Shown here in pieces: positions 26,666 to 35,551 of a stretch of DNA of 64,000 bases. The DNA comes from Cumulibacter sp047975195 (GTDB taxonomy: Bacteria; Actinomycetota; Actinomycetes; Mycobacteriales; Antricoccaceae), in contig JBKEDB010000034.1 of the NCBI GenBank assembly GCA_047975195.1, forward strand, positions 1-64,000, read 5' to 3'. The notes under the pieces are model-generated. The model worked only from the letters and a program-made list of their open reading frames with translations, searched no databases and was not told the origin of the DNA. The first letter of the stretch is position 1. Each line of letters starts with the position of its first letter. Made by a program: the position numbers and the translations under genes.

Positions 26666-27427
26666 CTACGAAGCGGTGAAGTTCGCTTCGCGGCGAGCGA
26701 GGTTTGCGGCCACACCTTCGGCGCAGTCCGCGGTGTCCCACTGCCAGGTCTGCTCCGACAGTTCGCGCTCCAGCACGGACTTCACCTCAGCGGCGAGGTC
26801 ACCGCGCAACGTCTCTCGGATCGAGGTGACGGCCAGTGGCGCGTTCGCGGCGATCGTGCGGGCGAACTCCAGAGCACCGGACAACGGGTCGCCGTCCACC
26901 ACGCGATCGACGAGGCCCAACGCGAGCGCCTCCTCACCCTTCACCGCACGCGCGGTCAGCAGCATCTCGGCGGCCTTCTGCTCACCGATCAGCCGCGGCA
27001 AGGTCACGCTAAGACCGAAGCCTTGATGAAAGCCGAGTTTCGCGAAGTTGGCATGCAGCCGCGAGGACGGCGTGGCAACGCGGAAGTCCGCGACCAACGC
27101 CAAGCCCAGTCCGCCGCCGACCGCGGCGCCCTGCACGGCTGCGACGATCGGCGTCTTGATGTCGAAGAGTTTCGCGGCATTGCGGTACAACTCGCCCGAC
27201 GTCTTCGCGCGCTCGGCACCCAGGCCACCCTCACCGAAGTTCGCACCGGCGCAGAAGTTCTTGCCCTCCGAACACAGCACGATCGCGCGGGTGTCCTTGT
27301 CGGCGTCCGCCTGACGCCCGGCCTCGGCCAGCTCGCCGATCATGTCATTGTCGAAGAAGTTGTTGGGTCCGCGCTGCACGCGGAAGATCGCTACGTATCC
27401 GTCTTTGGTGACTTCTAGGTCGCCCAT
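26666..27427 (-). CDS. Enoyl-CoA hydratase/isomerase family protein
   Basis: A crotonase of about 253 residues. Oxyanion-hole segments are GKNFCAGANFGEG and VAAVQGAAVGGGLGLALVAD. The usual catalytic-Glu loop reads FAKLGFHQGFGLSVTLPRLI and lacks one of the two standard Glu positions, so a hydratase activity is not assured. The start at 27427 (MGDLEVTKDGYVAIFRVQRG) is supported by aaagga upstream; the reading to 27472 adds an unlikely extension. It is followed upstream on the same strand by two acyl-CoA dehydrogenase genes, forming a beta-oxidation operon. Confidence 0.88.
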   Translation of the reverse strand: MGDLEVTKDGYVAIFRVQRGPNNFFDNDMIGELAEAGRQADADKDTRAIVLCSEGKNFCAGANFGEGGLGAERAKTSGELYRNAAKLFDIKTPIVAAVQGAAVGGGLGLALVADFRVATPSSRLHANFAKLGFHQGFGLSVTLPRLIGEQKAAEMLLTARAVKGEEALALGLVDRVVDGDPLSGALEFARTIAANAPLAVTSIRETLRGDLAAEVKSVLERELSEQTWQWDTADCAEGVAANLARREANFTAS

Positions 27428-27516
27428 GCGACATGATCCTTTCGATATGGATCTGCGGTTGGATTCGCGCACGATAACCAGCGATTACCGTGCACGAGCC
27501 CACCGCAGATCAGACG

Positions 27517-28530
27517 TTACGAGAGTGCTTCGGACCCCGCGACGACGACGTCGTGCATGGAACCATGCTCAGCGACGGTCTTGCCGAGATCCTCCGCGAA
27601 CTCTTTTTCCAGCCCGAACTCGCCACGCCACGCGTACAGCCGACGGGTCAACTGCTGCAGGCGGTACTCCTGCGTCATGCCGATCGCGCCGTGCGCCTGG
27701 TGCGCCGCCCGTGCCGCGGTGGTCGCGTTGCGGGCGCTGACCTGCTTGAGCGCCTTGATCTCGAACGCAGCCGGGCCGCTGAGCGCGGCAAGCCCTGCTC
27801 GCTCCACGCTCAACGAGGACATCGTGGCCATCTGCGCCAGGGTGACAATGTGCTGCGCGACGGCCTGGAACCGGCCCACCGGCTGTCCGAACTGAATGCG
27901 CTCGTTGGTGTACTCCCGCGTCAACTCCGCGATCGCCTCCATCGCACCGGCCAACTGAGCCGAGCGCGCCAACGCACCGTCCAGCAGCAGATCGCGAGAG
28001 GAGTCGCCGACCACAGTGCCATTGATCTTCACATCGTCGCTCGGCATCCCGGATGCATCGACGCCGGAACGGGCGACCTCAACCCGCGCGGTGAACGCCT
28101 TGCCGTCAATGATCCCGACGAGTACGGCGGCGCCGCGAGCCCACGGCACGCGCTTCGCTTCCCCGCTCACCGCATCACCGGACAACGTCAACTCGGCGGT
28201 CGGCGGGACGACGGCCAGTGCGCCGTCCGGAATCTCCGCCCCCGCGTCGGCCAGGATGGCAGCGGCCAGCATCGTCTCAGCGATGGGGAGCGGCGCGGCG
28301 AACTCGCCTGCGGCGTGCAGGATCGCGAGCGCGTCGAGGATCGTGCCGCCGGAGCCACCCGCCTCCTCATCCACCCCCACCAGGTGCAGGCCCATTTCGG
28401 TGACTTCGCGCCACAATTTCTCCGGCGCGGCGCCGTCCTGCTCGGCCTGCGTCACGACCTCATGGGTACAACGCTGGCTAAAAAGGTCCCGGACGGTTGA
28501 GACCAAATCTGCATCGGCTCGGGTGGTCAT
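27517..28530 (-). CDS. Acyl-CoA dehydrogenase, small subunit-like partner
   Basis: A 337-residue acyl-CoA dehydrogenase family protein that is more divergent than its neighbour. The N-terminal part reads LWREVTEMGLHLVGVDEEAG and the C-terminal helical part IQFGQPVGRFQAVAQHIVTL and AHQAHGAIGMTQEYRLQQLT. The middle beta domain is poorly conserved. It overlaps the upstream dehydrogenase by four bases (ATGA), so the two are translationally coupled. Such pairs form heterotetramers in actinobacterial sterol and fatty-acid catabolism (FadE pairs); a similar complex is inferred. Confidence 0.85.
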   Translation of the reverse strand: MTTRADADLVSTVRDLFSQRCTHEVVTQAEQDGAAPEKLWREVTEMGLHLVGVDEEAGGSGGTILDALAILHAAGEFAAPLPIAETMLAAAILADAGAEIPDGALAVVPPTAELTLSGDAVSGEAKRVPWARGAAVLVGIIDGKAFTARVEVARSGVDASGMPSDDVKINGTVVGDSSRDLLLDGALARSAQLAGAMEAIAELTREYTNERIQFGQPVGRFQAVAQHIVTLAQMATMSSLSVERAGLAALSGPAAFEIKALKQVSARNATTAARAAHQAHGAIGMTQEYRLQQLTRRLYAWRGEFGLEKEFAEDLGKTVAEHGSMHDVVVAGSEALS

Positions 28531-29657
28531 CGTTTGTTCAGTCCCTTCGCAGCGACGGAGCGCAGAATTTCGTTGGTACCGCCGCGAATCGACCAGGACG
28601 GCGAGACCAGGATCGCGCGAGCCAGCAACGACTCGTACGGATCATCGGAGTGCAGGTCCGGGGTGCGGCCGAAGTGGCGCGCGACGGTGTCGACACTCTC
28701 CTGCTCGAAGCGCGTGGCCATCTCCTTGACCAGGGCGGCTTCGGTAACCGGCGATTTACCCTCGTCGACCATGCGCGCGATCGACAACGACAGACCGCGG
28801 AACGCCCAGTTGCGCGCGGTGATGGCGCCAAGATCGGCCTCGGCTGCGCGGTCGCCCACGGCCGCACGCGAGCGCACCCAGTTCTCCAGAACCGGCGCGA
28901 TCGACATCCACCGATCGACGCCACCGCGCTCGAGCACGAGCTCAGCGGTGTTCTGGCCCCAACCGCCGCCGACCTCACCCATCCGGGCAGAGTCAGGCAG
29001 GTACATGTCATCGAAGTGCATCTCGCAGAAATGGCGAGTGCCGTCGATGAACGGGATCTTGTTGATCGTCAGGCCTTCGGTGTGGCGCGGCACGATGAAC
29101 TGCGTCAGGCCGGTGTGCTTCTCTTCCGAAGTGCGGAACAACGCGAGGATATGCGTGGCCTCGTACGCACCGGAGGTCCAGATCTTCGCACCGTTCACCC
29201 GCCAGCCATCGCCCTCGCGGACGGCGCGGGTGCGCAGCGACGCGAGGTCAGAACCGGAGTCCGGCTCACTCATACCGATCGCGAACGACAACTCACCACG
29301 AGCAATCGCCGGCAGGATCTCCCGCTTCTGCTCTTCGGTGCCGTGCTTGGCGATACTTGGGCCGCTCTGGCGATCGCCCACCCAGTGGAATCCCACCGGT
29401 GCACCGATAGCCAACATCTCCTCGACAACGATCAACCGCTCAACAGCACTGCGACCGTGACCGCCGTACTCGACCGGCAGCGCCATGCCCAGCCAGCCTT
29501 GCGAACCCAAATCGCGCGAAAACTCCGGGTCGATCTCGCCGGACATGCCTAGCCCGAGCGGGTAGCTTCCAGCGGGCAGGCGGTCGCGCAGCCAACTGCG
29601 CACCTTCTGCTGTAGTTCGAGCTCCTCATCGGTGAGCTCCGTGGCTTCGAGCCTCAT
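28527..29657 (-). CDS. Acyl-CoA dehydrogenase, large subunit-like partner
   Basis: A 376-residue enzyme with standard motifs: FAIGMSEPDSGSDLASLRTR, VNGAKIWTSGAYEATHILAL, the FCEMHFDDMYLPDSARMGEV loop and the C-terminal WSIRGGTNEILRSVAAKGL. It is the first gene of a minus-strand set with the second dehydrogenase and a crotonase, diverging from the GntR regulator at 29837. The pairing suggests an alpha2beta2 dehydrogenase acting on a bulky or side-chain CoA ester, as known for FadE pairs. The substrate is not predictable. Confidence 0.9.
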   Translation of the reverse strand: MRLEATELTDEELELQQKVRSWLRDRLPAGSYPLGLGMSGEIDPEFSRDLGSQGWLGMALPVEYGGHGRSAVERLIVVEEMLAIGAPVGFHWVGDRQSGPSIAKHGTEEQKREILPAIARGELSFAIGMSEPDSGSDLASLRTRAVREGDGWRVNGAKIWTSGAYEATHILALFRTSEEKHTGLTQFIVPRHTEGLTINKIPFIDGTRHFCEMHFDDMYLPDSARMGEVGGGWGQNTAELVLERGGVDRWMSIAPVLENWVRSRAAVGDRAAEADLGAITARNWAFRGLSLSIARMVDEGKSPVTEAALVKEMATRFEQESVDTVARHFGRTPDLHSDDPYESLLARAILVSPSWSIRGGTNEILRSVAAKGLNKR

Positions 29658-29836
29658 TAGTTACCTCCCAGCTTGCTCTAGAACCTACGCTGCCGACGTT
29701 CGGCGTCGAACACCTGGCGCGCGATCAGCGACCTCAGTAGCGCGGCCCCGGACCGTAGGATGAGTGGACGTCGACCTCGAGACAGGTGCAATCCATTGAT
29801 AAGCGACATCGCCACCACCTGCGAACGGAATGGCGA

Positions 29837-30529
29837 ATGACCTTCGATCGCCCACGACACCCGTTCGTACTTGACGCGACCCATCGGCTGAGCCCGCAGA
29901 TCGCGATTTGGCTACGCGATCAGATCATCGCCGGACGATTCGAGCCGCACGAGAAGCTCAAGCCCGAACACATTGCCGAGGCGTGTGGGGCCAGTGCGAC
30001 GCCGGTCCGCGAGGCATTGATGTCACTGCACGGCGAAGGGGTGGTGTCGTTCGCGCCAGGCCGTGGATTCACCGTCCGACCTCTGACCCAACAAGACATC
30101 GAAGACTTGCTCTCGGCGCACGCGCACTTCGCGGCGATCCTCGCCGAGAGGGCCACCATGGCGCTGCGTGAGAGCGAGGTCGAGCGCCTGCGGCAGATTC
30201 AGACCGAGATCGTTACCGCTGCAGACGCGCGCGACTACGACGAGATCGACAGGTTGGACGACGAGTTCCACCGGATCGTGAACCAGTCGGCGGGCTCGAA
30301 CCGGCTCAAATGGCTGTACGGGCTGACGCTGCGCTTCGTCCCGCATCGGCTGTTCGGCGATATTGCCGGATTCCCCGAGGCCGCTGTCGAGGATCACGTG
30401 CTCGTCATCAAGGGCCTGATCAATCGCAACCCCGAGGCAACTGCTGCCGCGATGCGGGCGCATTGGCTGAATGTTGCGACGATGCTGGTCCGGCACATGC
30501 GCGCCCGAGGAGTACTCGCCGACGACTGA
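29837..30529 (+). CDS. GntR-family transcriptional regulator (FadR/FCD subfamily)
   Basis: A regulator of about 230 residues. The winged HTH is clear (FEPHEKLKPEHIAEACGASA, then TPVREALMSLHGEGVVSFAP), followed by an FCD ligand domain with metal-type His/Asp residues (RLDDEFHRIVNQSAGSNRL, EDHVLVIKGLINRNPEATAA). The ATG at 29837 is preferred, with the in-frame ATG at 29786 as alternative. It is divergent from the paired acyl-CoA dehydrogenase operon, which it probably controls. A palindromic repeat element follows 12 bp after its stop. Confidence 0.87.
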   Translation: MTFDRPRHPFVLDATHRLSPQIAIWLRDQIIAGRFEPHEKLKPEHIAEACGASATPVREALMSLHGEGVVSFAPGRGFTVRPLTQQDIEDLLSAHAHFAAILAERATMALRESEVERLRQIQTEIVTAADARDYDEIDRLDDEFHRIVNQSAGSNRLKWLYGLTLRFVPHRLFGDIAGFPEAAVEDHVLVIKGLINRNPEATAAAMRAHWLNVATMLVRHMRARGVLADD

Positions 30530-30541
30530 TCGGGTGTCGCC

Positions 30542-30612
30542 AAAACGCAGTCTGAGCGGCGGTATATCGCTGTATGGCGGCCGAGTGCCGTCCTGGGCTG
30601 CGTTTTCAGCAG
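30542..30612 (+). repeat. Palindromic intergenic element, copy A
   Basis: A 71-bp element with inverted ends AAAACGCAG and CTGCGTTTT; the right end extends to CTGCGTTTTCAGCAG. Aligned without gaps, it matches the reverse complement of copy B (33603-33673) at 62 of 71 positions by my count. It lies just after the GntR gene and before the convergent lipoprotein gene. The A-stem-T layout would work as a two-way terminator, but conservation of the interior points to a mobile or amplified element. Confidence 0.8.
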
Positions 30613-30694
30613 TTGAGGAGTCGCGCGCCCGGTGGCGGGCCTCTTCCCGAGCACCCCGGGCCTACCGGCGAGCGCATATGTCCACTGACGCCAA

Positions 30695-30740
30695 AGGGCG
30701 CTGGGCCGACCCACCTTCTGGTGGCTCAGTCCAGCGCCCT
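30695..30740 (-). terminator. Hairpin terminator downstream of the lipoprotein gene
   Basis: Arms AGGGCGCTGG (30695-30704) and CCAGCGCCCT (30731-30740) with an inner CCACC/GGTGG stem lie just past the lipoprotein stop on the minus strand, followed by a short T run (TTTGG). This is a plausible intrinsic terminator for that gene. Confidence 0.6.
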
Positions 30741-30758
30741 GCGACTAGTGCTTACTAC

Positions 30759-31148
30759 TCAGACGGTGCTTGCGGAACCCGCACCGGCGTCTTCCATCAT
30801 CGCATCGGAGAGTTCGGTGCCACACTTGGTGAACGCAGCCTCTGCCGCTTCCTTGTCTTCCTGCGAGATGTCCATCATTCCGCCGTTGACGACCGTGTCG
30901 GTATCGGCATCCATGAACGCCTCGAGGCCGTCGTCCGACATGTTCGCCTGCATCTCAGGAACCAGACAATCGACGTACTCTTCCCAGGTCGCCTCGTCGA
31001 GACCCATCGAAGTCGCCTGCTCGGAACCCTCCATGAGCTTGTCCTTCAGTTCGCTCTCGCTCGGGGCACCGCCACACGCCGAGAGCAGTACCGCTCCGGC
31101 GCCGAGCAAACCGACGGCGGCGAAACGGCGTACGTTTTACTTGGTCAT
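30759..31148 (-). pseudogene. Small secreted lipoprotein interrupted by a stop at codon 4
   Basis: From the ATG at 31148, which has a ggag ribosome site, the frame reads Met-Thr-Lys-stop (TAA at 31137-31139). It then continues as NVRRFAAVGLLGAGAVLLSA before CGG, a textbook lipoprotein signal with lipobox Cys. The mature part is about 105 residues, acidic, helical, with two Cys (EYVDCLVPEMQ, AFTKCGTELS). If translation starts at the TTG at 31109, the signal loses its positive charges. One base change (AAA to TAA) would explain the break. The function of the mature domain is unknown. Confidence 0.65.
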
Positions 31149-31470
31149 TAGCACTCCAGGGGGTCTTGTTCAGCGCCCACGCACAGCGGTACGCCACATG
31201 TCAACAGCACTAATACTGACTGCAACCCCGCGTGTTGGGTTCCCTTTTAGCCAGGGCGTATCTCACATAGAGACCAGCACCACACTCCGGCGCGTCATTC
31301 TCGGCCCGCCACGGGTCCTTGCGGCGTCCGGCACAAGGCGTTGCGGAATAACAAGCGGGAAACAATCACCCAACCGCAGGCCGTCCAAGGCCAGTCGCAA
31401 CTGCGAACTTCACCATCGTGGTGGCGGTGCGGTCTACAGTTTTCGCAGAGCCGATCACGAGGAGATCGTC
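31149..31470. other. Divergent intergenic region without a recognised gene
   Basis: About 320 bp between the lipoprotein and the deazaflavin reductase. A TTGACA hexamer is present on the minus strand at 31199-31204 and could serve the lipoprotein, but no matching -10 is clear. Nothing else recognisable is seen; open frames across it lack coding bias. Confidence 0.5.
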
Positions 31471-31899
31471 ATGGCCGAAGACTACCGTCCAAGCCCCACC
31501 GGTTGGGTCGCCAAGCACGTCACTGACATCGTCGGCAGCGGCAGTACGTCCGCGGCCTCGGTGAACGGCATGGACGTGGTTCTGATGACCATGGTCGGGC
31601 GTAAATCCGGCGCAACCCTGAAGGTGCCGGTCATGCGCGTCGAGCACGATGGCGTGTACGCCGCCGTCGCGAGCAAAGGCGGCGCACCCACGCATCCGAA
31701 CTGGTACTACAACATCGTCGCCGACCCGAACCTCACGCTGCAGGACGGCGAGCGCACCTGGGACGTGCGGGCGCGGGAGATCGAAGGTGACGAGCGCGCT
31801 GAATGGTGGACCCGGTGCGTCGCCGCCTTCCCGCCGTACGCCGAGTACGAGCAGAAGACAGATCGCCTGATCCCAGTCTTCCTGCTCGAACCGCGATAA
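31471..31899 (+). CDS. Nitroreductase/deazaflavin-dependent oxidoreductase (Ddn/DUF385 family)
   Basis: A 142-residue split-barrel protein of the F420-dependent Ddn family, which is abundant in actinobacteria. The motifs VVLMTMVGRKSGATLKVPVM and APTHPNWYYNIVADPNLTLQ are diagnostic. The ATG at 31471 follows a ribosome site (aggagatcgtc); the long upstream in-frame extension is discarded because it lacks homology and coding character. Such enzymes reduce nitro compounds or activated double bonds using F420H2. The natural substrate is unknown. Confidence 0.9.
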   Translation: MAEDYRPSPTGWVAKHVTDIVGSGSTSAASVNGMDVVLMTMVGRKSGATLKVPVMRVEHDGVYAAVASKGGAPTHPNWYYNIVADPNLTLQDGERTWDVRAREIEGDERAEWWTRCVAAFPPYAEYEQKTDRLIPVFLLEPR

Positions 31900-32139
31900 C
31901 GCCCCGTTCCCGTCGGTGCGCTTGGGCTCCGTCCGCGAGTCGGACCGGTTCCGGCCGATCACGTGCGGAGTTCTGCGCGCCAAGTGGGCTTCCGGATCCA
32001 GAGTGGGGATCTTTCCCGGCTCTGGTCGACATTCCCCACGCTCGATACAAATCCCAGCTCGCGAAGGATCGCGGCGATTGTCCTGGCCAACCACTCGTCG
32101 TACGGTCGAAGGAACATCCCCAAGCGACCGGAGCGGAAG

Positions 32140-32469
32140 ATGCACAAACCTAACGTGGACGCGGTCGGTCGTGACCTGACCGGCCGCGCCGCATCGTCGA
32201 AGAGCGGGCGTGCCGCCGAGACGCTGTACGGCGGACACGAGAAGGTCCTACGACAGACGATGCTCGCGATGACGGAGGGCACGGAACTCGCCGAACATGA
32301 CAGCCCCGGCGATGCGACCATCCTGATGATTAGCGGGCGAGTACGTCTCACCTCTGGTGAGGTCAGCTGGGAAGGTAGGGACGGCGACCTGCTGGTCATC
32401 CCGGACGCCCGGCACAGTCTGCTCGCGCTGAGCGACGCAACCTTCATCCTCACCGTCGCCAAACGATAA
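32140..32469 (+). CDS. Cupin-domain protein
   Basis: A 109-residue single-domain cupin (ELAEHDSPGDATILMISGRV, then VSWEGRDGDLLVIPDARHSL). Metal-type His residues occur in EHDSPG and ARHSL, so it may bind a divalent metal. The start at 32140 (MHKPNVDAVGRDL) follows gcggaag; the upstream in-frame reading from 31963 has no cupin-like content. The role is not predictable; such proteins are often sensors or small-molecule isomerases. Confidence 0.7.
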   Translation: MHKPNVDAVGRDLTGRAASSKSGRAAETLYGGHEKVLRQTMLAMTEGTELAEHDSPGDATILMISGRVRLTSGEVSWEGRDGDLLVIPDARHSLLALSDATFILTVAKR

Positions 32470-32837
32470 GCACCAGGCGCCGCACCTCGGCGGAGTCATC
32501 GCGGGTCAGCCGTGCTTCGGGCAGTCGCGGTAATTGGCTGTTGAATACGTGCGCAGAACCGCGCCGCTGAGCCTGCGAACGGACGATCTCCCGGCGCCAG
32601 CGTCGATAAGCGCGCCTGGCGGACGTATTCGACGCTCGCCGCCAGCGTGCATCGACCCGCTTTCGCCCTTTAGCGGCTCGGCGTAGTCTGCGCCAGCGCA
32701 GCGGTTCGGTGGGCCTTGCGCACGTCGGGATCGCCGAACGGCTCCACCGATAACTCGCGATGAGCCGGTCCTACGCCACCACACAGCTGTGGTCCCCTGG
32801 CGAGCGGACGACCACCGGCGGGCTTAATGTGGAGCAA
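32470..32837. other. Intergenic region, nothing recognised
   Basis: About 370 bp between the cupin and SGNH hydrolase genes, both on the plus strand. I see no hairpin, conserved box or credible ORF. The frame that extends the SGNH gene upstream to 32760 is rejected because it lacks family residues. Confidence 0.45.
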
Positions 32838-33590
32838 GTGAGCACCTTGCGTTACGCCGCGATCGGCGACTCTTTCACCGAGGGCATTGGCGACGAACTA
32901 TCCGATGGCACGCCGCGTGGCTGGGCAGACCAGACCGCCGCCGAGATCGCGCGCGTTCGACCGGTCGAATACCTAAACTTGGCGATCCGCGGACGGCTGA
33001 TGAAACCGATCGCGACCGAACAGATCGATCGTGCGCTGGAACTGAAACCCGACCTCGTCACCTTCAACGGCGGCGGCAACGACCTACTGCGTCCCAGCGT
33101 CGACATCGACACGCTCGCGCTGTTCAGCGAGCGGATAATCCTGCGGTGCCAGCGCGCCGGCGTACGACTCGTAGTGCTCAGCGGTGCCAACCCCAGTCAG
33201 CACCTGCCATTCGGCGCGAAGATCAACTCGACCGGCCTGCGGTTACAGCAGGTCGTCGCCGACCTAACCGAGCGGTACGACGTGGAGTTCGTCGATAACT
33301 TCGGCGATTTGGAATTGTCGCGAGCGCCGTACTGGTCGCCAGATCGGCTACATCTGAATGCCGACGGACACCGCCGCGTCGCGGCACGCCTGTTGAGTGC
33401 CCTCGGGTATGAGGCACCAAGTGAGTGGTTCACTCCCCACCCGGGTGCCGACCCGAAGCGCGGGGTTAGCGAGCAGGCGCAGTACTACCGCGATCATGTT
33501 GCACCGTGGGTGTGGAAGCATCTGCGCGGCCGCTCGTCCGGGGACGGCGTACAGCCGAAGTTCGCAACCTGGACACCGATTCCGGTTTGA
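32838..33590 (+). CDS. SGNH/GDSL-type hydrolase
   Basis: An esterase/lipase-like enzyme of about 250 residues. The four blocks are present: nucleophile Ser in AAIGDSFTEGIGDE, Gly block LNLAIRGRLMKPI, Asn block TFNGGGNDLLRP, and the Asp-His dyad in SPDRLHLNADGHRRVA. The GTG at 32838 is chosen as start because ggagcaa precedes it and the upstream frame adds unrelated residues. No signal peptide is seen, so it is probably cytoplasmic. It is followed directly by palindromic copy B. Confidence 0.88.
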   Translation: MSTLRYAAIGDSFTEGIGDELSDGTPRGWADQTAAEIARVRPVEYLNLAIRGRLMKPIATEQIDRALELKPDLVTFNGGGNDLLRPSVDIDTLALFSERIILRCQRAGVRLVVLSGANPSQHLPFGAKINSTGLRLQQVVADLTERYDVEFVDNFGDLELSRAPYWSPDRLHLNADGHRRVAARLLSALGYEAPSEWFTPHPGADPKRGVSEQAQYYRDHVAPWVWKHLRGRSSGDGVQPKFATWTPIPV

Positions 33591-33602
33591 GTGACTCATC
33601 AG

Positions 33603-33673
33603 CTGCTGAAAACGCAGCCCATGAGGGCACTCAGCCGCTATAGAGCGATATATCGCCGCTGACGCTGCGTTTT
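33603..33673 (-). repeat. Palindromic intergenic element, copy B
   Basis: A 71-bp element in the opposite orientation to copy A, with 62 of 71 matching positions. Its left end is CTGCTGAAAACGCAG and its right end CTGCGTTTT. The interior contains the perfect palindrome GCGATATATCGC. It lies 12 bp after the SGNH stop, between convergent genes (SGNH and the iron ABC ATPase). Confidence 0.82.
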
Positions 33674-33677
33674 CGGT

Positions 33678-33722
33678 ACGCTCCGCGACGTCACGCTCCG
33701 AAACGTCACGCTCCGCAACGTC
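33678..33722. repeat. Three tandem 15-bp repeats
   Basis: Three head-to-tail copies of ACGCTCCGnnACGTC (33678-33692, 33693-33707, 33708-33722) sit immediately after palindromic copy B and just before the end of the iron ABC ATPase gene. Copies differ only at two central bases. The role is unknown. Confidence 0.8.
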
Positions 33723-33737
33723 GCTCCCGCCCCCTCA

Positions 33738-34538
33738 TCACCGGTTCGGCACGACCATCGGCGTTGCCGTGACCGGGTCCGGGATCACCTGACAGGCTAG
33801 GTCGAACACTGACTGCATGAGGTCCGCGTCGAGGATGTCACCGGGGCGACCCTGCGCCCGGATTTCGCCGTCTCGCATCGCGATGAGGTGGTCGGCAAAC
33901 CGGCATGCCTGGTTGATGTCGTGCAGTACGGCGACCACGGTCCGACCTTCGTCGCGTAATCGTTCCAGCAATCTCAGCAGGTCGTACTGGTGCGTGATGT
34001 CAAGGAACGTGGTCGGCTCGTCCAACAACAAGAAGTCGGTCTGCTGCGCAAGCACCATCGCAATCCAGACGCGTTGCCGTTGCCCGCCGGACAGCGCGCT
34101 GAGTTGGCGGTCGGCAAGCTCGGCCACCCCCGCGAGCGCCATCGCCTCCTCAACTGCGTGCTGGTCCTGCACCGACCACGCCGACAGCAGGCTCTGATGC
34201 GGGAACCGACCGCGCGCGACGAGGCGCTCGACGGTAATTCCCTCCGGCGCGATCGCCTCTTGCGGTAGAAATCCGACGAGGCGGGCGAACTCCTTGTGTT
34301 TGATCGACGCGGCGTCCTGGCCTCGGATTTCCACCACACCGGCAGCAGGCGGCAGCAAGCGGACCATGGCCCGCAGCAGCGTCGATTTTCCGCACGCGTT
34401 CGGCCCGACAATGGCCGTGAGTTTCCCTTCGGGAATGTGTACTTGTAGGCCGTCGGAGACCACCCGGCTGCCGTAGCTGAGCCTCAGGCCATCGCAGCGA
34501 ATGCCCGTTGCCTGCGCCGACAGTGGTGTCGTTGTCAT
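33738..34538 (-). CDS. Iron-siderophore ABC transporter ATP-binding protein (FepC/FecE-like)
   Basis: An ATPase of about 266 residues for ferric-siderophore import. Walker A is GPNACGKSTLLRAM, the signature LSGGQRQRVWIAMVLAQQ, Walker B FLLLDEPTTFLD and the H-loop VVAVLHDINQACRFADHLI; TTFLDITHQ is typical of the FecE branch. The start is set at 34538 (MTTTPLSAQ), overlapping the permease stop by four bases. It is the last gene of the minus-strand operon behind the IdeR-type box at 38376. Confidence 0.92.
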   Translation of the reverse strand: MTTTPLSAQATGIRCDGLRLSYGSRVVSDGLQVHIPEGKLTAIVGPNACGKSTLLRAMVRLLPPAAGVVEIRGQDAASIKHKEFARLVGFLPQEAIAPEGITVERLVARGRFPHQSLLSAWSVQDQHAVEEAMALAGVAELADRQLSALSGGQRQRVWIAMVLAQQTDFLLLDEPTTFLDITHQYDLLRLLERLRDEGRTVVAVLHDINQACRFADHLIAMRDGEIRAQGRPGDILDADLMQSVFDLACQVIPDPVTATPMVVPNR

Positions 34539-35551
34539 CGACGTGCCTCCCTTATCAGCAGCCAAATCAGATACGCCCCACCGATCGCGGTCGTGACCAC
34601 GCCAACGGGCAAGTTCAGTGGCGCCAGCGCCATCTGCGCCGTGACGTCAGCGATGAGCAACAGCGCCGCGCCGGTGACCATAGCCGGTAGCAATCCGACC
34701 CCTTCGGTGCCCGCCAATCGCCGGCCAATCTGTGGTGCGGCCAACGCGATGAACACGATCGGCCCGCAGGTCGCAGTCACTGCCGCGGTCAGTCCCACTC
34801 CGACGACGATCAGAGCGGGGCGCAGCAAACCCAGGTTGACGCCCGTCGCATGCGCTGCGGCGTCACCCAGGGTCGATTGATGCATCGCGCGAGCCAGCAA
34901 CAACGAGCACATGCTGAGAACGCCTAGGACGGTGAACGGCAACGCGACGTCGTCCCACCCGATCCCGCTGAGCGAACCAGAACTCCAGACGGTCCCGGCG
35001 ATGGCGATCTCCAGATCGGAGCGCAGGATGATCCACTGGTACACCGCCGTCAACATCGCGTTGATGGCGATACCGATGATGATTAGTCGCAGGCCGACTT
35101 GAGAGCCGCCGCGGGAGAGGAAGTAGCTCAGCGCCGCAGCAAACAGCCCGCCGAGTACGGCGCCGCTGGAGAGCCCGACACTCGTACCGCCGAGCAGCGT
35201 GAGCGCGAGCAGAGCACCGGTGTACGAGCCAGCGTCCAGACCGATCACATCGGGACTGCCGAGCGCATTCCTCGTCACGTTCTGGAAGATCGCGCCAGAG
35301 ATCCCCAGGCCCGCGCCGAAGACGATCGCGGCGAGTACGCGCGGCAGCCGCCAGTCCCGAATGATGACCACCTCGTCGCCGTGACCGAATAGCGCCGCGA
35401 GCGCATCACCGGGAGTGGACCAGTCCGCGCCGAAGCACAGGCCCAGCAGACTGACGGCTGCGATGAGCAACAGCAGCATCCCCGTGACGGTGACGAGGCG
35501 ACGTCGGACCCGCAGGCTGACCGGTCCGGCACGCAGAACGAGATCGCTCAT
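34535..35551 (-). CDS. FecCD-family iron-siderophore permease
   Basis: A 338-residue permease with about nine to ten transmembrane helices. FecCD signatures are present: RLPRVLAAIVFGAGLGISGA, FQNVTRNALGSPDVIGLDAG, LLARAMHQSTLGDAAAHATG and the coupling region GPIVFIALAAPQIGRRLAGT. It is coupled by four-base overlaps to the ATPase downstream and the second permease upstream, so the two permeases should form a heterodimeric channel. Confidence 0.93.
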   Translation of the reverse strand: MSDLVLRAGPVSLRVRRRLVTVTGMLLLLIAAVSLLGLCFGADWSTPGDALAALFGHGDEVVIIRDWRLPRVLAAIVFGAGLGISGAIFQNVTRNALGSPDVIGLDAGSYTGALLALTLLGGTSVGLSSGAVLGGLFAAALSYFLSRGGSQVGLRLIIIGIAINAMLTAVYQWIILRSDLEIAIAGTVWSSGSLSGIGWDDVALPFTVLGVLSMCSLLLARAMHQSTLGDAAAHATGVNLGLLRPALIVVGVGLTAAVTATCGPIVFIALAAPQIGRRLAGTEGVGLLPAMVTGAALLLIADVTAQMALAPLNLPVGVVTTAIGGAYLIWLLIREARR

